Shown here piece after piece: positions 35,014-45,565 of a stretch of 64,000 bases of DNA. Origin of the DNA: an uncultured Eubacteriales bacterium (GTDB lineage Bacteria; Bacillota; Clostridia; Lachnospirales; Lachnospiraceae); assembly GCA_949294665.1 (NCBI GenBank), contig CASFID010000025.1, positions 62,001 through 126,000 on the forward strand, in the 5' to 3' direction. Every line of letters begins with the position of its first letter. Within the stretch, counting starts at the first letter, position 1. The notes under the pieces were generated by a model that was given only the letters and a program-made list of their open reading frames with translations, did not search any database and was not told the DNA's origin. The translations under genes and the position numbers were made by a program.

Positions 35014-36243
35014 ATGATGAAAAAGAATAAAATTGCAGCAATACTTTTAAGTTCAGTTCTGGCCGTATCATTGGCCGGATGCGGAGGAGGATCCAAAGGA
35101 GATTCCGGAGAGGATACGGTAAAAGTCGGAATTCTCTATTCGGCAACAGGCTCTATGGCGATCAGCGAGGGAGCTGTCAAGGATGCAGAAGTGCTGGCGA
35201 TTGATGAAATTAATGAAGCCGGGGGAATCCTTGGAAAACAGATTGAATATATCGAGGAAGACGGTGCGTCGGAGCCGTCGACGTTTGCAACAAAGGCGGA
35301 AAAGCTCATCGATCAGGATAAAGTAAAGACCGTATTCGGCTGCTGGACATCAGCGTCAAGAAAAGCAGTAAAACCGGTGTTTGAGGAATACGGGAACCTG
35401 TTATGGTACCCGGTCCAGTATGAGGGAATGGAGTCATCATCCAATATTATTTACACAGGTGCGGCTCCGAATCAGCAGATTGTTCCGGCCATTGATTATC
35501 TGATAGATCAGGGATATAAAAAGTTCTTCCTTCTCGGATCTGATTATGTATTTCCGAGAACCGCAAATATGATCATTAATGCGCAGTGTAAGGCAAAGGG
35601 TGTTGAGGTAGTCGGAGAAGAGTACGCTCAGATGGATCAGACTGATTTCGGCTCCATCATTTCAAAGATCGAAGCCGCAAAACCGGACGTGATCATTAAT
35701 ACTCTGAACGGAACAGGAAATCTTTCCTTCTTTAAGCAGATGAGCGAGAAAAATTATACGGCAGATGATTATATGACGATGTCGTTCTCCATCGCAGAGG
35801 AGGAAGTCAAGACGATCGGAGCGGATATCCTTAAGGGACACATGGTTTCATGGAATTATTATATGTCTACGGATACCCCTGAAAATAAAGCTTTCGTGGA
35901 AGCTTATCAGAAAGCATATGGCAGCGACAGAGTGACATCCGATCCTGCGGAGGCGGCATACGATGCGGTATATCTGTGGAAGGCAGCTGTAGAAAAAGCG
36001 GAAAGCTTTGAACCGGAAGATGTGATCGCGGCAGTTGAAGAAGGTGGGATCACATTTGATGCCCCGGAAGGAACTGTGGAAATCGACGGTGAAAATCACC
36101 ATCTTATCAAACCTGTGCGCATCGGTGTGATCAATGCGGACGGTCAGATCGATACAGTGAAGGAAACCGAACCGGTTGTCCCGGATCCGTATCTGAAATC
36201 CTATGACTGGGCTGTAGAAGCAGATCTCCAGCCGCTGGAATAA
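35014..36243 (+). CDS. urtA: Urea ABC transporter substrate-binding lipoprotein
   Basis: A 409-residue solute-binding protein of the branched-chain amino acid/amide family (Peripla_BP_6 fold). The signal peptide ends in a lipobox (LAGC, Cys at residue 22). The mature part begins [17 protein letters not shown] and ends with [17 protein letters not shown], as in UrtA. It captures urea outside the cell and delivers it to UrtBC. It is the first gene of the urea operon, behind two leader hairpins, and is followed by an mRNA hairpin that may raise its own transcript level. The urea assignment rests on family resemblance and on the downstream urease genes. Confidence 0.93.
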   Translation: MMKKNKIAAILLSSVLAVSLAGCGGGSKGDSGEDTVKVGILYSATGSMAISEGAVKDAEVLAIDEINEAGGILGKQIEYIEEDGASEPSTFATKAEKLIDQDKVKTVFGCWTSASRKAVKPVFEEYGNLLWYPVQYEGMESSSNIIYTGAAPNQQIVPAIDYLIDQGYKKFFLLGSDYVFPRTANMIINAQCKAKGVEVVGEEYAQMDQTDFGSIISKIEAAKPDVIINTLNGTGNLSFFKQMSEKNYTADDYMTMSFSIAEEEVKTIGADILKGHMVSWNYYMSTDTPENKAFVEAYQKAYGSDRVTSDPAEAAYDAVYLWKAAVEKAESFEPEDVIAAVEEGGITFDAPEGTVEIDGENHHLIKPVRIGVINADGQIDTVKETEPVVPDPYLKSYDWAVEADLQPLE

Positions 36244-36269
36244 AAATTTCAGATAAGAGGGGATTGATG

Positions 36270-36298
36270 GATAGAGCTGTTCGTGCAACAGCTCTATC
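36270..36298 (+). other. Perfect hairpin between urtA and urtB
   Basis: A 12-bp perfect stem (36270-36281 with 36287-36298) with a 5-base loop and no T tract. Such elements commonly protect the 3' end of the binding-protein message, so that it exceeds the permease genes. Confidence 0.6.
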
Positions 36299-36349
36299 TC
36301 TACATTCATCAGTGAAATTACCGTATGATAATGAAAGAGAGGTATGGGC

Positions 36350-37255
36350 ATGGCACAGTTTATAAATACGGTCTTTAACTGCGTAAGTCTTAGTTCCATT
36401 ATACTGCTGACCTCCTTGGGACTTGCAATCACATTTGGGCTTATGAAAGTTATCAACATGGCGCACGGCGAATTCCTTATGATCGGCGCATACATGACAT
36501 ATGTCGTACAGAATATTTTCGAAAAATTTTTCCCGGAGAGTATGTTCAGTCTATATTACTTCTTTGCTCTTGCTGCGGCTTTCGCAGTGACATTTCTCCT
36601 TGGCGCAGTCCTGGAGAGATTTGTTATTTCCAGACTTTACGGACGCGAGGTAGACAGTCTGCTCGCCACCTGGGGGATAAGCATTATACTCCAGCAGGCT
36701 GCCAGGAGCATCTTCGGAATGCAGGGAGTCAACGTAAAGGCGCCGTCATTCCTCAACGGCGGTATTACGATCGGGGCATGTACTTTTTCATATAACCGTA
36801 TTTTCATACTCGGCATGGTCATCCTCTGTATGATCCTTGTCTGGTATATCATGTATCGGTCGAATTTCGGAAAACAGATGCGCGCTGTCATGCAGAACAG
36901 GGCGATGGCGCAGTGTATGGGGATCAACTCCAGAAAAGTAGATATGCTTACGTTCTCTTTTGGTTCAGGTCTTGCAGGCCTTGCAGGATGTTCTGTTGCA
37001 CTGCTCGGATCGATCGATTCTACGATCGGGCAGAATTATATCGTGAACTCGTTTATCGCGGTCGTTCTCGGCGGAGTCGGAAGACTGACGGGAACAGTGC
37101 TTGGCTCGTCGGTTATCGGTTTCGCGAGTATCGGAATTGAAAATTATACGTCCGCAAGTATTGCCAAGGCGGCGGTCCTGTTTATTGTGATCGTGGTCCT
37201 GCAGTTCAGGCCGCAGGGACTGTTTGCGATAAAAAGCAGAAAGCTTGACGAGTAA
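36350..37255 (+). CDS. urtB: Urea ABC transporter permease UrtB
   Basis: A 301-residue LivH-type inner membrane permease with about eight helices. Visible family elements are GLAITFGLMKVINMAHGEFLMIGAY, shortened to its core GLMKVINMAHGE (about residue 30), and the coupling segment with AVMQNRAMAQCMGI. The start at 36350 is six bases after GAGAGG; the ATG at 36344 is too close. Together with UrtC it forms the transmembrane pore. Confidence 0.93.
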   Translation: MAQFINTVFNCVSLSSIILLTSLGLAITFGLMKVINMAHGEFLMIGAYMTYVVQNIFEKFFPESMFSLYYFFALAAAFAVTFLLGAVLERFVISRLYGREVDSLLATWGISIILQQAARSIFGMQGVNVKAPSFLNGGITIGACTFSYNRIFILGMVILCMILVWYIMYRSNFGKQMRAVMQNRAMAQCMGINSRKVDMLTFSFGSGLAGLAGCSVALLGSIDSTIGQNYIVNSFIAVVLGGVGRLTGTVLGSSVIGFASIGIENYTSASIAKAAVLFIVIVVLQFRPQGLFAIKSRKLDE

Positions 37256-37269
37256 GGAGGCAGTGTCTT

Positions 37270-38361
37270 ATGAGATTAAAAAACAAAGGCTATCATATAT
37301 GTTTTGCAGTGATCGTGGCCATACTGGCTCTCATGCCTCTCTTATTATCGGCCGGAGTGATCACAAGCAGTTCATTTGTTTTGTTCCTGGGAAAATGTAT
37401 CGCGTTTTCTATCGTGGCGATCGGGCTGGACCTGATCTGGGGATATACGGGGATCCTGTCACTGGGGCACGGCCTGTATTTCGCGCTCGGAGGTTATGCA
37501 ATGGCAATGTTCCTCAAGCTGCAGGCGACAGGCGGGAAAATCACTTCATTTATGCAGACAGGCGGAATGACCGAACTGCCGGTGATCTGGAGACCGTTTT
37601 TATATGCCCCTCTTGCAATGATCCTTGTTGTGGCAGTTCCGGGCATTCTGGCCGGAGTGATCGGATTCTTTATTTTCCGAAACAGGATCAAAGGGGTTTA
37701 TTTTTCGATCATATCTCAGGCGCTGACCTGGGCGGCATATTCTCTTTTTACCGGCCTGCAGTCGTACACCGGAGGGAATGTAGGTATCACCGAGATCACC
37801 TCACTTCTCGGCAGCATCAAGGGAGATTCTAACAGAGGAAAGATGTTTCTGCTGTTCTATATCTGTCTGGCAGTACTGGTATTGATCTACATACTGTCAG
37901 GATTCCTTACGCAGAAGAAGTTCGGAAAGCTTCTGATCGCGATAAGAGACGGAGAAAACAGGACATATTTTTCCGGCTACTGTGTGAGCCGCTATAAAAA
38001 CTTTATCTATGTTCTTTCGGCAGTGTTTGCGGGGATTGCCGGAGCTATATTTGCCAACTTCAATGGTTCTATAACACCTGCGCAGATGACAATATCCTAT
38101 TCTATCACAATGGTCATCTGGGTAGCGGTCGGAGGACGGGGAACTCTTGTGGGAGCGGTCCTGGGAGCATTCCTCATTAATATATGTGACTATAATTTTT
38201 CATCAGGGACCATGGTTGAGATCTGGCAGTATATCCTGGGGGCGATCTTTGTGCTGACGATCCTGTTCTTCAAGGGCGGCCTTGTGGGAATCGTGAGAGA
38301 TCAGCTCCCTGAATGGAAGAAAAAATTAACCCGCAGGGAGGTAGAGCAGCATGGCAAATGA
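37270..38361 (+). CDS. urtC: Urea ABC transporter permease UrtC
   Basis: A 363-residue LivM-type permease with about nine helices. Family features include GLDLIWGYTGILSLGHGLYFALGGY (core SLGHG, about residue 75) and GENRTYFSGYCVSRYKNFIY in the ATPase-coupling loop. GGAGG precedes the start, and the 3' end overlaps urtD by 11 bases. Confidence 0.93.
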   Translation: MRLKNKGYHICFAVIVAILALMPLLLSAGVITSSSFVLFLGKCIAFSIVAIGLDLIWGYTGILSLGHGLYFALGGYAMAMFLKLQATGGKITSFMQTGGMTELPVIWRPFLYAPLAMILVVAVPGILAGVIGFFIFRNRIKGVYFSIISQALTWAAYSLFTGLQSYTGGNVGITEITSLLGSIKGDSNRGKMFLLFYICLAVLVLIYILSGFLTQKKFGKLLIAIRDGENRTYFSGYCVSRYKNFIYVLSAVFAGIAGAIFANFNGSITPAQMTISYSITMVIWVAVGGRGTLVGAVLGAFLINICDYNFSSGTMVEIWQYILGAIFVLTILFFKGGLVGIVRDQLPEWKKKLTRREVEQHGK

Positions 38362-39130
38362 AAATGTCCTTGAAATAAAAAATATTACGGTTGATTTTGA
38401 TGGATTCTGCGCACTGCTGAGAGTAAATGTGAATGTGAAACGGCATACCATTCATTTCTTTATCGGACCAAACGGGGCCGGAAAGACGACCCTGCTTGAT
38501 ATTATCTGCGCAAAGACAAAACCGACAGACGGCGAGTGCATGTTTTATCCTGAGGGGCGGGCTCCCGTTAAGCTCACAGGGATGAAGGAATATAAAATAG
38601 TGGAACAGGGGATCGGAAGGAAGTTCCAGGTCCCGTCCGTTTTCGTCAATCTGACGGTCATGGAGAATATGATCCTATCCCTGAAGGGAAACAAAGGAGT
38701 GTGGCAGTCTATTTTTTATAAGCTGTCACCGGAAGAAGAAGCGTATATAAACGAGGTCCTTGAAACGATCGAGCTGCTGGATAAAAAGGATGAGAAGGCA
38801 GGGGCTCTGGCCCATGGCCAGAAGCAGTGGCTTGAGATCGGAATGCAGCTGGTCCAGAAGCCGGAGATCATCATGCTTGATGAGCCGGCGGCGGGAATGG
38901 GAAAGCCGGAAACCTTCAAGTCCGGTGAAATACTGAAAAAGATCAAGGAGACATGTACGATTATAGTTGTCGAGCATGATATGGATTTTGTAAAACAGAT
39001 TTCAGACTGTGTGACAGTGCTTCATGAAGGCAAGGTGCTCATGGAGGGAACCTGTGATGAGGTGCTCGCGGACGAGACGGTTCAGGCAGTATATCTGGGA
39101 AGAGGAGGGGAAAGAAATGCTGAAGATTAA
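38351..39130 (+). CDS. urtD: Urea ABC transporter ATPase UrtD
   Basis: A 259-residue LivG-type ATPase. Walker A GPNGAGKTT (about residue 40) and Walker B IIMLDEPAAGM are intact. The usual LSGG signature is replaced by LAHGQKQWLE, as is normal for UrtD proteins. It starts inside the end of urtC and overlaps urtE by 14 bases. Confidence 0.93.
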   Translation: MANENVLEIKNITVDFDGFCALLRVNVNVKRHTIHFFIGPNGAGKTTLLDIICAKTKPTDGECMFYPEGRAPVKLTGMKEYKIVEQGIGRKFQVPSVFVNLTVMENMILSLKGNKGVWQSIFYKLSPEEEAYINEVLETIELLDKKDEKAGALAHGQKQWLEIGMQLVQKPEIIMLDEPAAGMGKPETFKSGEILKKIKETCTIIVVEHDMDFVKQISDCVTVLHEGKVLMEGTCDEVLADETVQAVYLGRGGERNAED

Positions 39131-39809
39131 AGATATGGACGCCTGTTATGGGGAAAGTAAAATCATTCCTGCCCTGTCCCTGGATGTTGAGAAAGGCAAG
39201 ATCGTCTGTCTGATCGGGAGAAACGGTGTGGGAAAAAGCACAACGCTGAAAAGCATCATGGGACTTGTCAGGACACCGAAGGGAAGCATCCGGCTCGACG
39301 GAGAGGAAATCATAAAAATGCCTACCTACAACAGAGTGAGGAAAGGGATCGGTTATGTGCCCCAGGGACGTGACATTTTCCCGCAGATGACAGTCTATGA
39401 GAACCTTATGCTCGGACTTCAGGCGAGAGGCAGAAAAAGCGAGCTCCCGGCGTATATCTATGAACTGTTCCCGATATTGAAACGGTTTGAAAAAAGGAAA
39501 GGCGGAGACCTGTCAGGAGGCCAGCAGCAGCAGCTTGCCATTGCGAGAGCGCTGGTGACAGAGCCGAAAATCCTGATCCTGGACGAACCGACAGAAGGAA
39601 TTCAGCCGTCAGTCATCCAGGATATCGGAGAGGTGATCCGAAAGGTCAATAAAGAACTGGGACTGACAGTGCTGATCGTTGAGCAGTATCTTGATTTTGT
39701 GCTGGGGATCTCTGATTATCTATACATCATGGAAAAGGGAGAGATCATACTCAAAGGAAGTACATCTGAACTGGATGCCGCGGAAGTGCAGGAGAAGATG
39801 ACTCATTAA
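39117..39809 (+). CDS. urtE: Urea ABC transporter ATPase UrtE
   Basis: A 230-residue LivF-type ATPase with Walker [10 protein letters not shown] (about residue 34), signature [10 protein letters not shown] and Walker [14 protein letters not shown]; the GIQPS motif is typical of UrtE. I start it at 39117, where GAGGAGGGG precedes the ATG and the protein begins MLKIKDM like its relatives. The longer frame from 39024 would add an out-of-family tail. Confidence 0.93.
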   Translation: MLKIKDMDACYGESKIIPALSLDVEKGKIVCLIGRNGVGKSTTLKSIMGLVRTPKGSIRLDGEEIIKMPTYNRVRKGIGYVPQGRDIFPQMTVYENLMLGLQARGRKSELPAYIYELFPILKRFEKRKGGDLSGGQQQQLAIARALVTEPKILILDEPTEGIQPSVIQDIGEVIRKVNKELGLTVLIVEQYLDFVLGISDYLYIMEKGEIILKGSTSELDAAEVQEKMTH

Positions 39810-39825
39810 GAAAGGAGCAGAGAGG

Positions 39826-40518
39826 ATGCATTTGACACCAAGAGAACAGGAGCGGCTGATGCTCCACTATGCCGGGGAACTTGCCGGAGCACGGAAGGAG
39901 CGGGGACTGAAATTAAATTATCCGGAAGCGGTTGCTTATATTTCTGCTCAGCTCCTTGAAAAAGCACGTGAAGGCAGGAGTGTGACAGAGTTGATGCGGC
40001 TTGGAACAAAACTGCTGACAGCGGACGAAGTCATGGACGGTGTTCCGGAAATGATCGGAGAAATCCAGGTTGAGGCCACGTTCCCTGACGGTACGAAACT
40101 GGTAACGGTCCATACGCCCATTCAGCCGAACGGGAAGGTCACGCCGGGAGAATATTTTTTTGATGATGATGAACTGCTTATCAATGAAGGAAAAGATACT
40201 GTGGAGATCAATGTTACCAATACAGCGGATCGTCCCTGCCAGGTCGGATCCCACTTTCATTTCTTTGAGGTAAATAAACAGCTCGAGTTCAACCGGCGGC
40301 TGGCATATGGGATGAGGCTGGACATCCCTTCGGGTACGGCAGTGCGTTTTGAACCGGGAGAAACAAAAAGAGTGCGCCTTGTCGAGATTGGCGGGAAAAG
40401 AAGAGGGTTCGGCCTGAACAGCCTCGTGGAAGGAAGCTTTGATGATGACGCAGTCAGAGAGGCGGCGTTCAAAAAAGCAGAAGAAAGAGGATTCAAGGGG
40501 GTGGGCGAAGATGTTTAA
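39826..40518 (+). CDS. ureAB: Urease gamma-beta fusion subunit
   Basis: A 230-residue protein with UreA (gamma) in residues 1-100 ([23 protein letters not shown]) and UreB (beta) from about 103 (PGEYFF) to the end ([23 protein letters not shown]). The same gamma-beta fusion is known from Helicobacter UreA, whereas many Firmicutes keep separate subunits. It assembles with UreC into the nickel urease. An AAGGAGC site precedes the start, and the 3' end overlaps ureC by eight bases. Confidence 0.93.
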   Translation: MHLTPREQERLMLHYAGELAGARKERGLKLNYPEAVAYISAQLLEKAREGRSVTELMRLGTKLLTADEVMDGVPEMIGEIQVEATFPDGTKLVTVHTPIQPNGKVTPGEYFFDDDELLINEGKDTVEINVTNTADRPCQVGSHFHFFEVNKQLEFNRRLAYGMRLDIPSGTAVRFEPGETKRVRLVEIGGKRRGFGLNSLVEGSFDDDAVREAAFKKAEERGFKGVGEDV

Positions 40519-42223
40519 GGTGACAAGAAAACAGTATGCAGAAATGTTCGGAGCTTCTGCAGGAGACAGAATACGTCTGGCTGACACCTCACTTATCATT
40601 GAAGTGGAAAAAGATCTGACAGTCAAGGGAGAAGAGGCGAAGTTCGGCGGCGGAAAATCCCTTCGCGACGGCATGGGTCAGGCGTGTAATGTCTCCGACG
40701 AAGAATGTCCTGATACTGTGATCACAAATGCGGTGATCATCGATCACACCGGGATCATAAAAGCGGATGTGGGAATCAAGGACGGCAGGATCTGCGGGAT
40801 AGGTAAGGCGGGAAATCCGGATATCATGGACGGGGTAAGCCCGGAACTGATCGTGGGAGCCGGAACGGAGATCATTGCCGGTGAAGGTCTGATCCTCACG
40901 GCAGGAGGGATTGATACGCATATTCATTTCATCAGCCCTACACAGATAGAGACGGCGCTTTATTCCGGGATCACGACCATGATCGGAGGTGGAACAGGCC
41001 CTGCCGACGGGACCAACGCTACCACTTGTACTCCCGGCCGGTTCAATATAGAGAAAATGCTTGAAGCTGCCGAAGATTACCCTGTGAACCTGGGATTTCT
41101 CGGAAAAGGAAACTGTGCGGATTATGGAGCCCTCGCTGAACAGATTGAGGCAGGCGCGTGCGGGCTCAAGATCCATGAGGACTGGGGAGCGACTCCGGCG
41201 GTCATCGACCAGGCGCTGAGAGCAGCGGATCATTACGACGTACAGGTATCGATCCATACGGATACTTTGAATGAGGCGGGATTCGTCGAGGATACCATCA
41301 ATGCGATCGGAGGACGGACGATCCATACTTATCATACAGAGGGGGCGGGCGGGGGACACGCTCCTGACATTATAAAAGCAGCCGCGTTCCCGAACATCCT
41401 GCCGTCGTCTACCAATCCGACGATGCCCTATACAGTCAATACAATAGATGAGCATCTTGATATGCTGATGGTCTGCCATCATCTCGACAGCAGAGTAAAA
41501 GAGGATGTCGCCTTCGCGGATTCACGCATCCGCCCAGAGACCATTGCGGCGGAAGACGTACTGCATGACATGGGGATCTTTTCTATGATGAGCAGCGATT
41601 CCCAGGCAATGGGACGAGTGGGAGAGGTCATTACCCGGACGTGGCAGACGGCATCTAAGATGAAAGATCAGAGAGGTCCCCTGCCTGAGGACTGCAGCAG
41701 AAATGATAATTTCAGGGTAAAAAGGTACATTTCAAAATATACGATCAATCCGGCTGTTACACACGGACTGGCAGAACAGATCGGATCAGTAGAAACCGGG
41801 AAATTCGCTGATCTTGTCTTGTGGAAACCTGCTATGTTCGGCGTGAAACCCGAGATGATCATCAAAGGCGGATTTATCACAGCATCAAAAATGGGGGATG
41901 CGAACGCATCTATCCCGACTCCGCAGCCCGTTGTCTATACGAATATGTTCGGTGCGCACGGGCTTGCCCGTAAGCGTACCTGCATTACATTTGTTTCCAG
42001 GGCCGCGGCGGAAAGCGGAATCAAGGAAAGGCTCGGGCTCTCAAGGACAGTCCTTCCGGTTGAAAACTGCAGGAACATTGCGAAAAAGGACATGAAATTT
42101 AATGACAGGACCGGAGATATCCAGGTCGATCCGGAAACATACCATGTTAAAGTTGACGGAGAAGAAATAACCTGTAAGCCGGCGCAGGAACTGCCGCTGA
42201 CACAGAGGTACTATTTGTTTTAA
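40511..42223 (+). CDS. ureC: Urease alpha (catalytic) subunit
   Basis: A 570-residue nickel metalloenzyme that hydrolyses urea to ammonia and carbamate. All active-site residues are visible: H137 and H139 (THIHF), the lysine to be carbamylated K220 and H222 (GLKIHEDWG), H249 (VSIHTD), H275 (IHTYHTEG), the flap CHHL at 322-325, and D363 (SSDSQAMGR). The start at 40511 is inside the end of ureAB and is preceded by GGGGGTG. The length matches the family. Confidence 0.97.
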   Translation: MFKVTRKQYAEMFGASAGDRIRLADTSLIIEVEKDLTVKGEEAKFGGGKSLRDGMGQACNVSDEECPDTVITNAVIIDHTGIIKADVGIKDGRICGIGKAGNPDIMDGVSPELIVGAGTEIIAGEGLILTAGGIDTHIHFISPTQIETALYSGITTMIGGGTGPADGTNATTCTPGRFNIEKMLEAAEDYPVNLGFLGKGNCADYGALAEQIEAGACGLKIHEDWGATPAVIDQALRAADHYDVQVSIHTDTLNEAGFVEDTINAIGGRTIHTYHTEGAGGGHAPDIIKAAAFPNILPSSTNPTMPYTVNTIDEHLDMLMVCHHLDSRVKEDVAFADSRIRPETIAAEDVLHDMGIFSMMSSDSQAMGRVGEVITRTWQTASKMKDQRGPLPEDCSRNDNFRVKRYISKYTINPAVTHGLAEQIGSVETGKFADLVLWKPAMFGVKPEMIIKGGFITASKMGDANASIPTPQPVVYTNMFGAHGLARKRTCITFVSRAAAESGIKERLGLSRTVLPVENCRNIAKKDMKFNDRTGDIQVDPETYHVKVDGEEITCKPAQELPLTQRYYLF

Positions 42224-42236
42224 TACAGGAAAGGAT

Positions 42237-42719
42237 ATGTGGAAAAGAATGGTCGTTGATAAAATTTTGGGAAGCCTTCATGAAACAGATAAAGAGGTTG
42301 ATACTGTTTCCATAGAATGGTTTGAACGTGATAAAAAAATCCTGAAGAAGACTTCGAAAAAAGGTGTAGAAATCGGTCTTCGGCCTGACCGGCCTCTGAA
42401 TGACGGCGATATCCTGTATGAGGATGAAAAAAGCATTATCGCAGTCGAGATAGCAGAATGTGAGCTGATAAAGATCACGGTGTCAGATATGGGAGAAATG
42501 GGGCGGCTGTGTTTTGAGATCGGGAACCGTCATATTTCTCTATCTATTAAGCCGGACTGTGTCAAGATCCCTTATGATGCTCCTACATATGAATATCTGT
42601 CAAGGATGGGATTTAAGACAGAAAAAGTAGTGGAGCGTTTCACAGATTACACGGAATGCAGAGGCCATGCACACCGGGACGGACATGGCCATACACATGA
42701 AGGGCATCATCATGGATAG
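42237..42719 (+). CDS. ureE: Urease nickel metallochaperone UreE
   Basis: A 160-residue chaperone that delivers Ni2+ to apo-urease. The N-terminal peptide-binding part and the C-terminal metal-binding domain are present, ending in a histidine-rich tail (GHAHRDGHGHTHEGHHHG) that should bind several nickel ions. The stop overlaps the ureF start by eight bases (ATGGATAG). Confidence 0.93.
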   Translation: MWKRMVVDKILGSLHETDKEVDTVSIEWFERDKKILKKTSKKGVEIGLRPDRPLNDGDILYEDEKSIIAVEIAECELIKITVSDMGEMGRLCFEIGNRHISLSIKPDCVKIPYDAPTYEYLSRMGFKTEKVVERFTDYTECRGHAHRDGHGHTHEGHHHG

Positions 42720-43377
42720 TAAGTTCATCAGGCTCGTTCAGAGCCTTGATCCGCTGTTCCCGATCGGAAGTTATACCCTGTCAAACGGGATGGAGACATA
42801 TGTACAGAAAAATGTTGTATGCAGCAGGGACCAGCTGAAAGAGCATCTGGAGTCTTATCTCTATATGCTTACGTTTAATGACCTCGCCTTTGCGGCAAAG
42901 GCATATGCAGGATGTGATGTCAGGGAGCTGGATATGATATGCAGTGCTCTGAAAGCCCCGTTTGAAATACGGAGCGGGAGTGTGAAACAGTGCATCAGGT
43001 TTCTGAAGCTGCACACAGAGCTTGACGATTACCCGGCGCTTGAGCAGTATAAGGAGCAGATCGACAGCGGAGAGTGCAGCGGGCATTACTGTATTGCAAT
43101 GGGACTGTTCATAAAAGAGACGGGAGTGGATCTGTCCGAGGCACTGGAGCTGTACTGTTACAGTATCCTGTCTTCCATGGCCAATCATGCCGTCAAACTG
43201 GTTCCGCTCAGGCAGCTGGACGGGCAGAAGGCGCTGTATGAAGTTGAAAAGAAAATCCCGGATGCGGTCAGACGGTCGATGGCGATGGAGATGGATGAGC
43301 TTGGAGCTTCCGGATGCGGGTTTGATATACGTTCCATGCAGCATGAAAACTTATTTTCAAGATTATATATTTCATAA
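42712..43377 (+). CDS. ureF: Urease accessory protein UreF
   Basis: A 221-residue all-helical accessory protein that forms the UreDFG pre-activation complex on urease. The N-terminal DPLFPIGSYTLSNGME segment (about residues 10-25) is diagnostic. I start it at 42712, overlapping the ureE stop; the upstream frame from 42667 lies inside the ureE His tail. Confidence 0.92.
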   Translation: MDSKFIRLVQSLDPLFPIGSYTLSNGMETYVQKNVVCSRDQLKEHLESYLYMLTFNDLAFAAKAYAGCDVRELDMICSALKAPFEIRSGSVKQCIRFLKLHTELDDYPALEQYKEQIDSGECSGHYCIAMGLFIKETGVDLSEALELYCYSILSSMANHAVKLVPLRQLDGQKALYEVEKKIPDAVRRSMAMEMDELGASGCGFDIRSMQHENLFSRLYIS

Positions 43378-43389
43378 GGAGAACTGAAA

Positions 43390-43998
43390 ATGTCGTATGT
43401 AAAAATCGGTGTGGGCGGTCCTGTAGGTTCGGGAAAAACTGCACTTATAGAGCGTCTTACACGAAAAATGTCAGAAAAATACAGCATCTGTGTTGTGACC
43501 AACGATATTTATACAAAGGAGGACGCTGAGTTTCTGATCAAAAATTCTGCTCTTCCCGCGGAGCGGATCATAGGAGTCGAGACAGGAGGGTGCCCTCACA
43601 CGGCGATCCGTGAAGACTGCTCCATGAATCTGGAAGCTGTGGAGGAAATGGCCAGAAAATTCCCTGATGTAGAGATCATCTTCATAGAGAGCGGCGGAGA
43701 TAATCTGAGCGCAACATTTTCCCCGGATCTTGCGGATGCGTCGATTTATGTGATCGATGTTGCGCAGGGAGAAAAAATTCCGCGGAAGGGCGGACCGGGG
43801 GTTATGAGATCGGATCTGCTGGTGATCAATAAAACGGATCTCGCGCCGATGGTGGGAGCGAGCCTGGAGGTTATGGCATCTGATTCAGAGAGGATGCGTG
43901 GGGGCCGTCCGTTTCTGTTCACAAACCTTATGAGTATGGAAGGCGTCGATGAAGTGATCGATTGGATCAGGCGGGATGTGCTCTTTGAGGGGATGTGA
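43390..43998 (+). CDS. ureG: Urease accessory GTPase UreG
   Basis: A 202-residue SIMIBI GTPase that couples GTP hydrolysis to nickel insertion. The P-loop [10 protein letters not shown] (about residue 9), the nickel-binding [10 protein letters not shown] (Cys-Pro-His) and the NKTDLAP specificity motif are intact. Its stop overlaps the start of ureD (TGATG). Confidence 0.96.
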   Translation: MSYVKIGVGGPVGSGKTALIERLTRKMSEKYSICVVTNDIYTKEDAEFLIKNSALPAERIIGVETGGCPHTAIREDCSMNLEAVEEMARKFPDVEIIFIESGGDNLSATFSPDLADASIYVIDVAQGEKIPRKGGPGVMRSDLLVINKTDLAPMVGASLEVMASDSERMRGGRPFLFTNLMSMEGVDEVIDWIRRDVLFEGM

Positions 43999-44741
43999 TG
44001 GGCAGGCTGTATATAGAAACGGCTCAGGAAAACGGAAGGACTGTCGTGAAGGATAGTTTTTTTACATCGCCCTTTAAGATAACAAAGCCGTTTGAAAGAG
44101 GGGGCGGAGCGGAAATCATGATCATGCAGGCATCCGCAGGAATTCTCGAGGGAGACAGCCACGAAATGGAATTCAATATCCGCAGCGGAAGCAGCGTGAT
44201 CATTACCGGGCAGTCCTATACGAAGCTCTTTAGAATGGAGAAAGGGCGGGCCGAGCAGAAAGTAAAAATCAGAGTTGAAAAGGGTGCGTCTCTGTGTTAT
44301 CTGCCGTGTCCTGTAATACCGTTTGCTGATAGTGAGTTTCTTGGAAGAAATGAGATCTACCTTGAGAAAGGAGCGCGTTTTGCCATGCAGGACATACTGG
44401 CCTGCGGAAGAAAAGCCATGGGAGAGCGTTTTGATTTTCGTAAATATCATTCCAGGACAGTTATTTATGAAGATGATAAACCCGTCTTTGCGGATAACAC
44501 ACGGCTTGTACCGGAGGAATTCCGGATCAATGGTATCGGATATTTTGAGGGGTATACTCATCAGGGGATGGCATATTTTTACGGATGGAAAGAAATTTTA
44601 CTTCACGAGAGAGATACTCTGCTGTCCGCGGTCACCAGAGCGGTGGAGGGGCAGACAGTGAGGATCCTGGGAAGCAGCAGTGAAGAGATAGAGAGCTATA
44701 TCAGAGAAATGATCAGGGAGGAGTGTGTTTATGGCATATAA
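43998..44741 (+). CDS. ureD: Urease accessory protein UreD
   Basis: A 247-residue scaffold protein for urease maturation that works with UreF and UreG. Recognisable segments are GGGAEIMIMQASAGILEGD (core ASAGILEGD, about residue 45), TGQSYTKLFRM and YLPCPVIPFADSEF. I use the ATG at 43998, five bases after GAGGGG, overlapping the ureG stop. The 3' end overlaps the next gene by 11 bases. Confidence 0.93.
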   Translation: MGRLYIETAQENGRTVVKDSFFTSPFKITKPFERGGGAEIMIMQASAGILEGDSHEMEFNIRSGSSVIITGQSYTKLFRMEKGRAEQKVKIRVEKGASLCYLPCPVIPFADSEFLGRNEIYLEKGARFAMQDILACGRKAMGERFDFRKYHSRTVIYEDDKPVFADNTRLVPEEFRINGIGYFEGYTHQGMAYFYGWKEILLHERDTLLSAVTRAVEGQTVRILGSSSEEIESYIREMIREECVYGI

Positions 44742-45354
44742 TGTTATCACCGTAACAAGACAGTTCGGAAGCCTGGGACGCAAAATTGCAAGGAAGGTTG
44801 CGGATAACCTTGGGTATGAATATTATGACAGGGATATTATTGAACTCGCTGTCAAAGAAATGCGGGGAGATATTGAAAAACTGTCGGCGTTTGACGGTCA
44901 GCTGTCCTCGCCGTTTGACAAAATGATGTATCCTTTGGGAAAAGGAAATTCAAATATGAAAAGAGCTCTTTTCGAAATGGAGAAGAGCGTAATGGTCGAT
45001 CTGGCTCTATCGCGAAATTGTGTTATTGTCGGGAGATGTTCAGATTATGTCCTGCGGGAATATGGAATTTCCGATGAGAATATGCTGAACGTATTTATTT
45101 ATGCACCGATCGATAAAAGACTGCACAATTGTAAAGAAGAGCTGAACCTGGATGATCCGGGAGAAGCGTATAATTATCTGACCAGGGTGGATAAGGCGCG
45201 CGAGGATTTTTACAGGCATTATACAAAACAGAAGTTTTTCAGCAATAAATACCGGCATCTGCTGATAGACAGCTCAATGTCTGATTTTGATAAAGTGGCG
45301 GATATCATAACGGATACTGCAAAGATAAAACTGGGGATCAAACAGGCAGGATGA
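44731..45354 (+). CDS. Cytidylate kinase-like family protein
   Basis: A 207-residue P-loop kinase-like protein of the Cmk-like family (Cytidylate_kin2 type). It starts MAYNVITVTRQFGSLGRKIA; the GSLGRKIA stretch takes the place of a Walker A loop. YEYYDRDIIE and NCVIVGRCSDYVL also fit. The substrate is unknown, and it is not the housekeeping CMP kinase. It starts 11 bases inside ureD after GGGAGGAG and is followed by a terminator, so it is the last gene of the urea operon, which is unusual company for it. Confidence 0.8.
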   Translation: MAYNVITVTRQFGSLGRKIARKVADNLGYEYYDRDIIELAVKEMRGDIEKLSAFDGQLSSPFDKMMYPLGKGNSNMKRALFEMEKSVMVDLALSRNCVIVGRCSDYVLREYGISDENMLNVFIYAPIDKRLHNCKEELNLDDPGEAYNYLTRVDKAREDFYRHYTKQKFFSNKYRHLLIDSSMSDFDKVADIITDTAKIKLGIKQAG

Positions 45355-45410
45355 GCGGAGACTGACCGGACAGGAAAGAAGCTTGGACAGCGGCTATGAG
45401 CTGCCTTGAG

Positions 45411-45447
45411 GAAACGGGCGTATTGTGGTGGGCAATATGTCCGTTTC
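45411..45447 (+). terminator. Terminator of the urea operon
   Basis: An outer stem GAAACGG/CCGTTTC (45411-45417 with 45441-45447) encloses an inner TATTG/CAATA stem and is followed by TTCTATTTAT. Confidence 0.6.
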
Positions 45448-45497
45448 TTCTATTTATAAGTAAGAACCCGATCAGTCTGCAGAGAAAAAGGACAGTT

Positions 45498-45526
45498 TTG
45501 ATTTACAGGGCAGTTTATTGTATACT
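45498..45526 (+). promoter_or_regulatory. Promoter of the small membrane protein gene
   Basis: TTGATT (45498-45503), a 17-base spacer and TATACT (45521-45526). Confidence 0.65.
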
Positions 45527-45565
45527 GGTTGTATGTAAAACAAAGGATGAAAAGGGGAGTACAAA

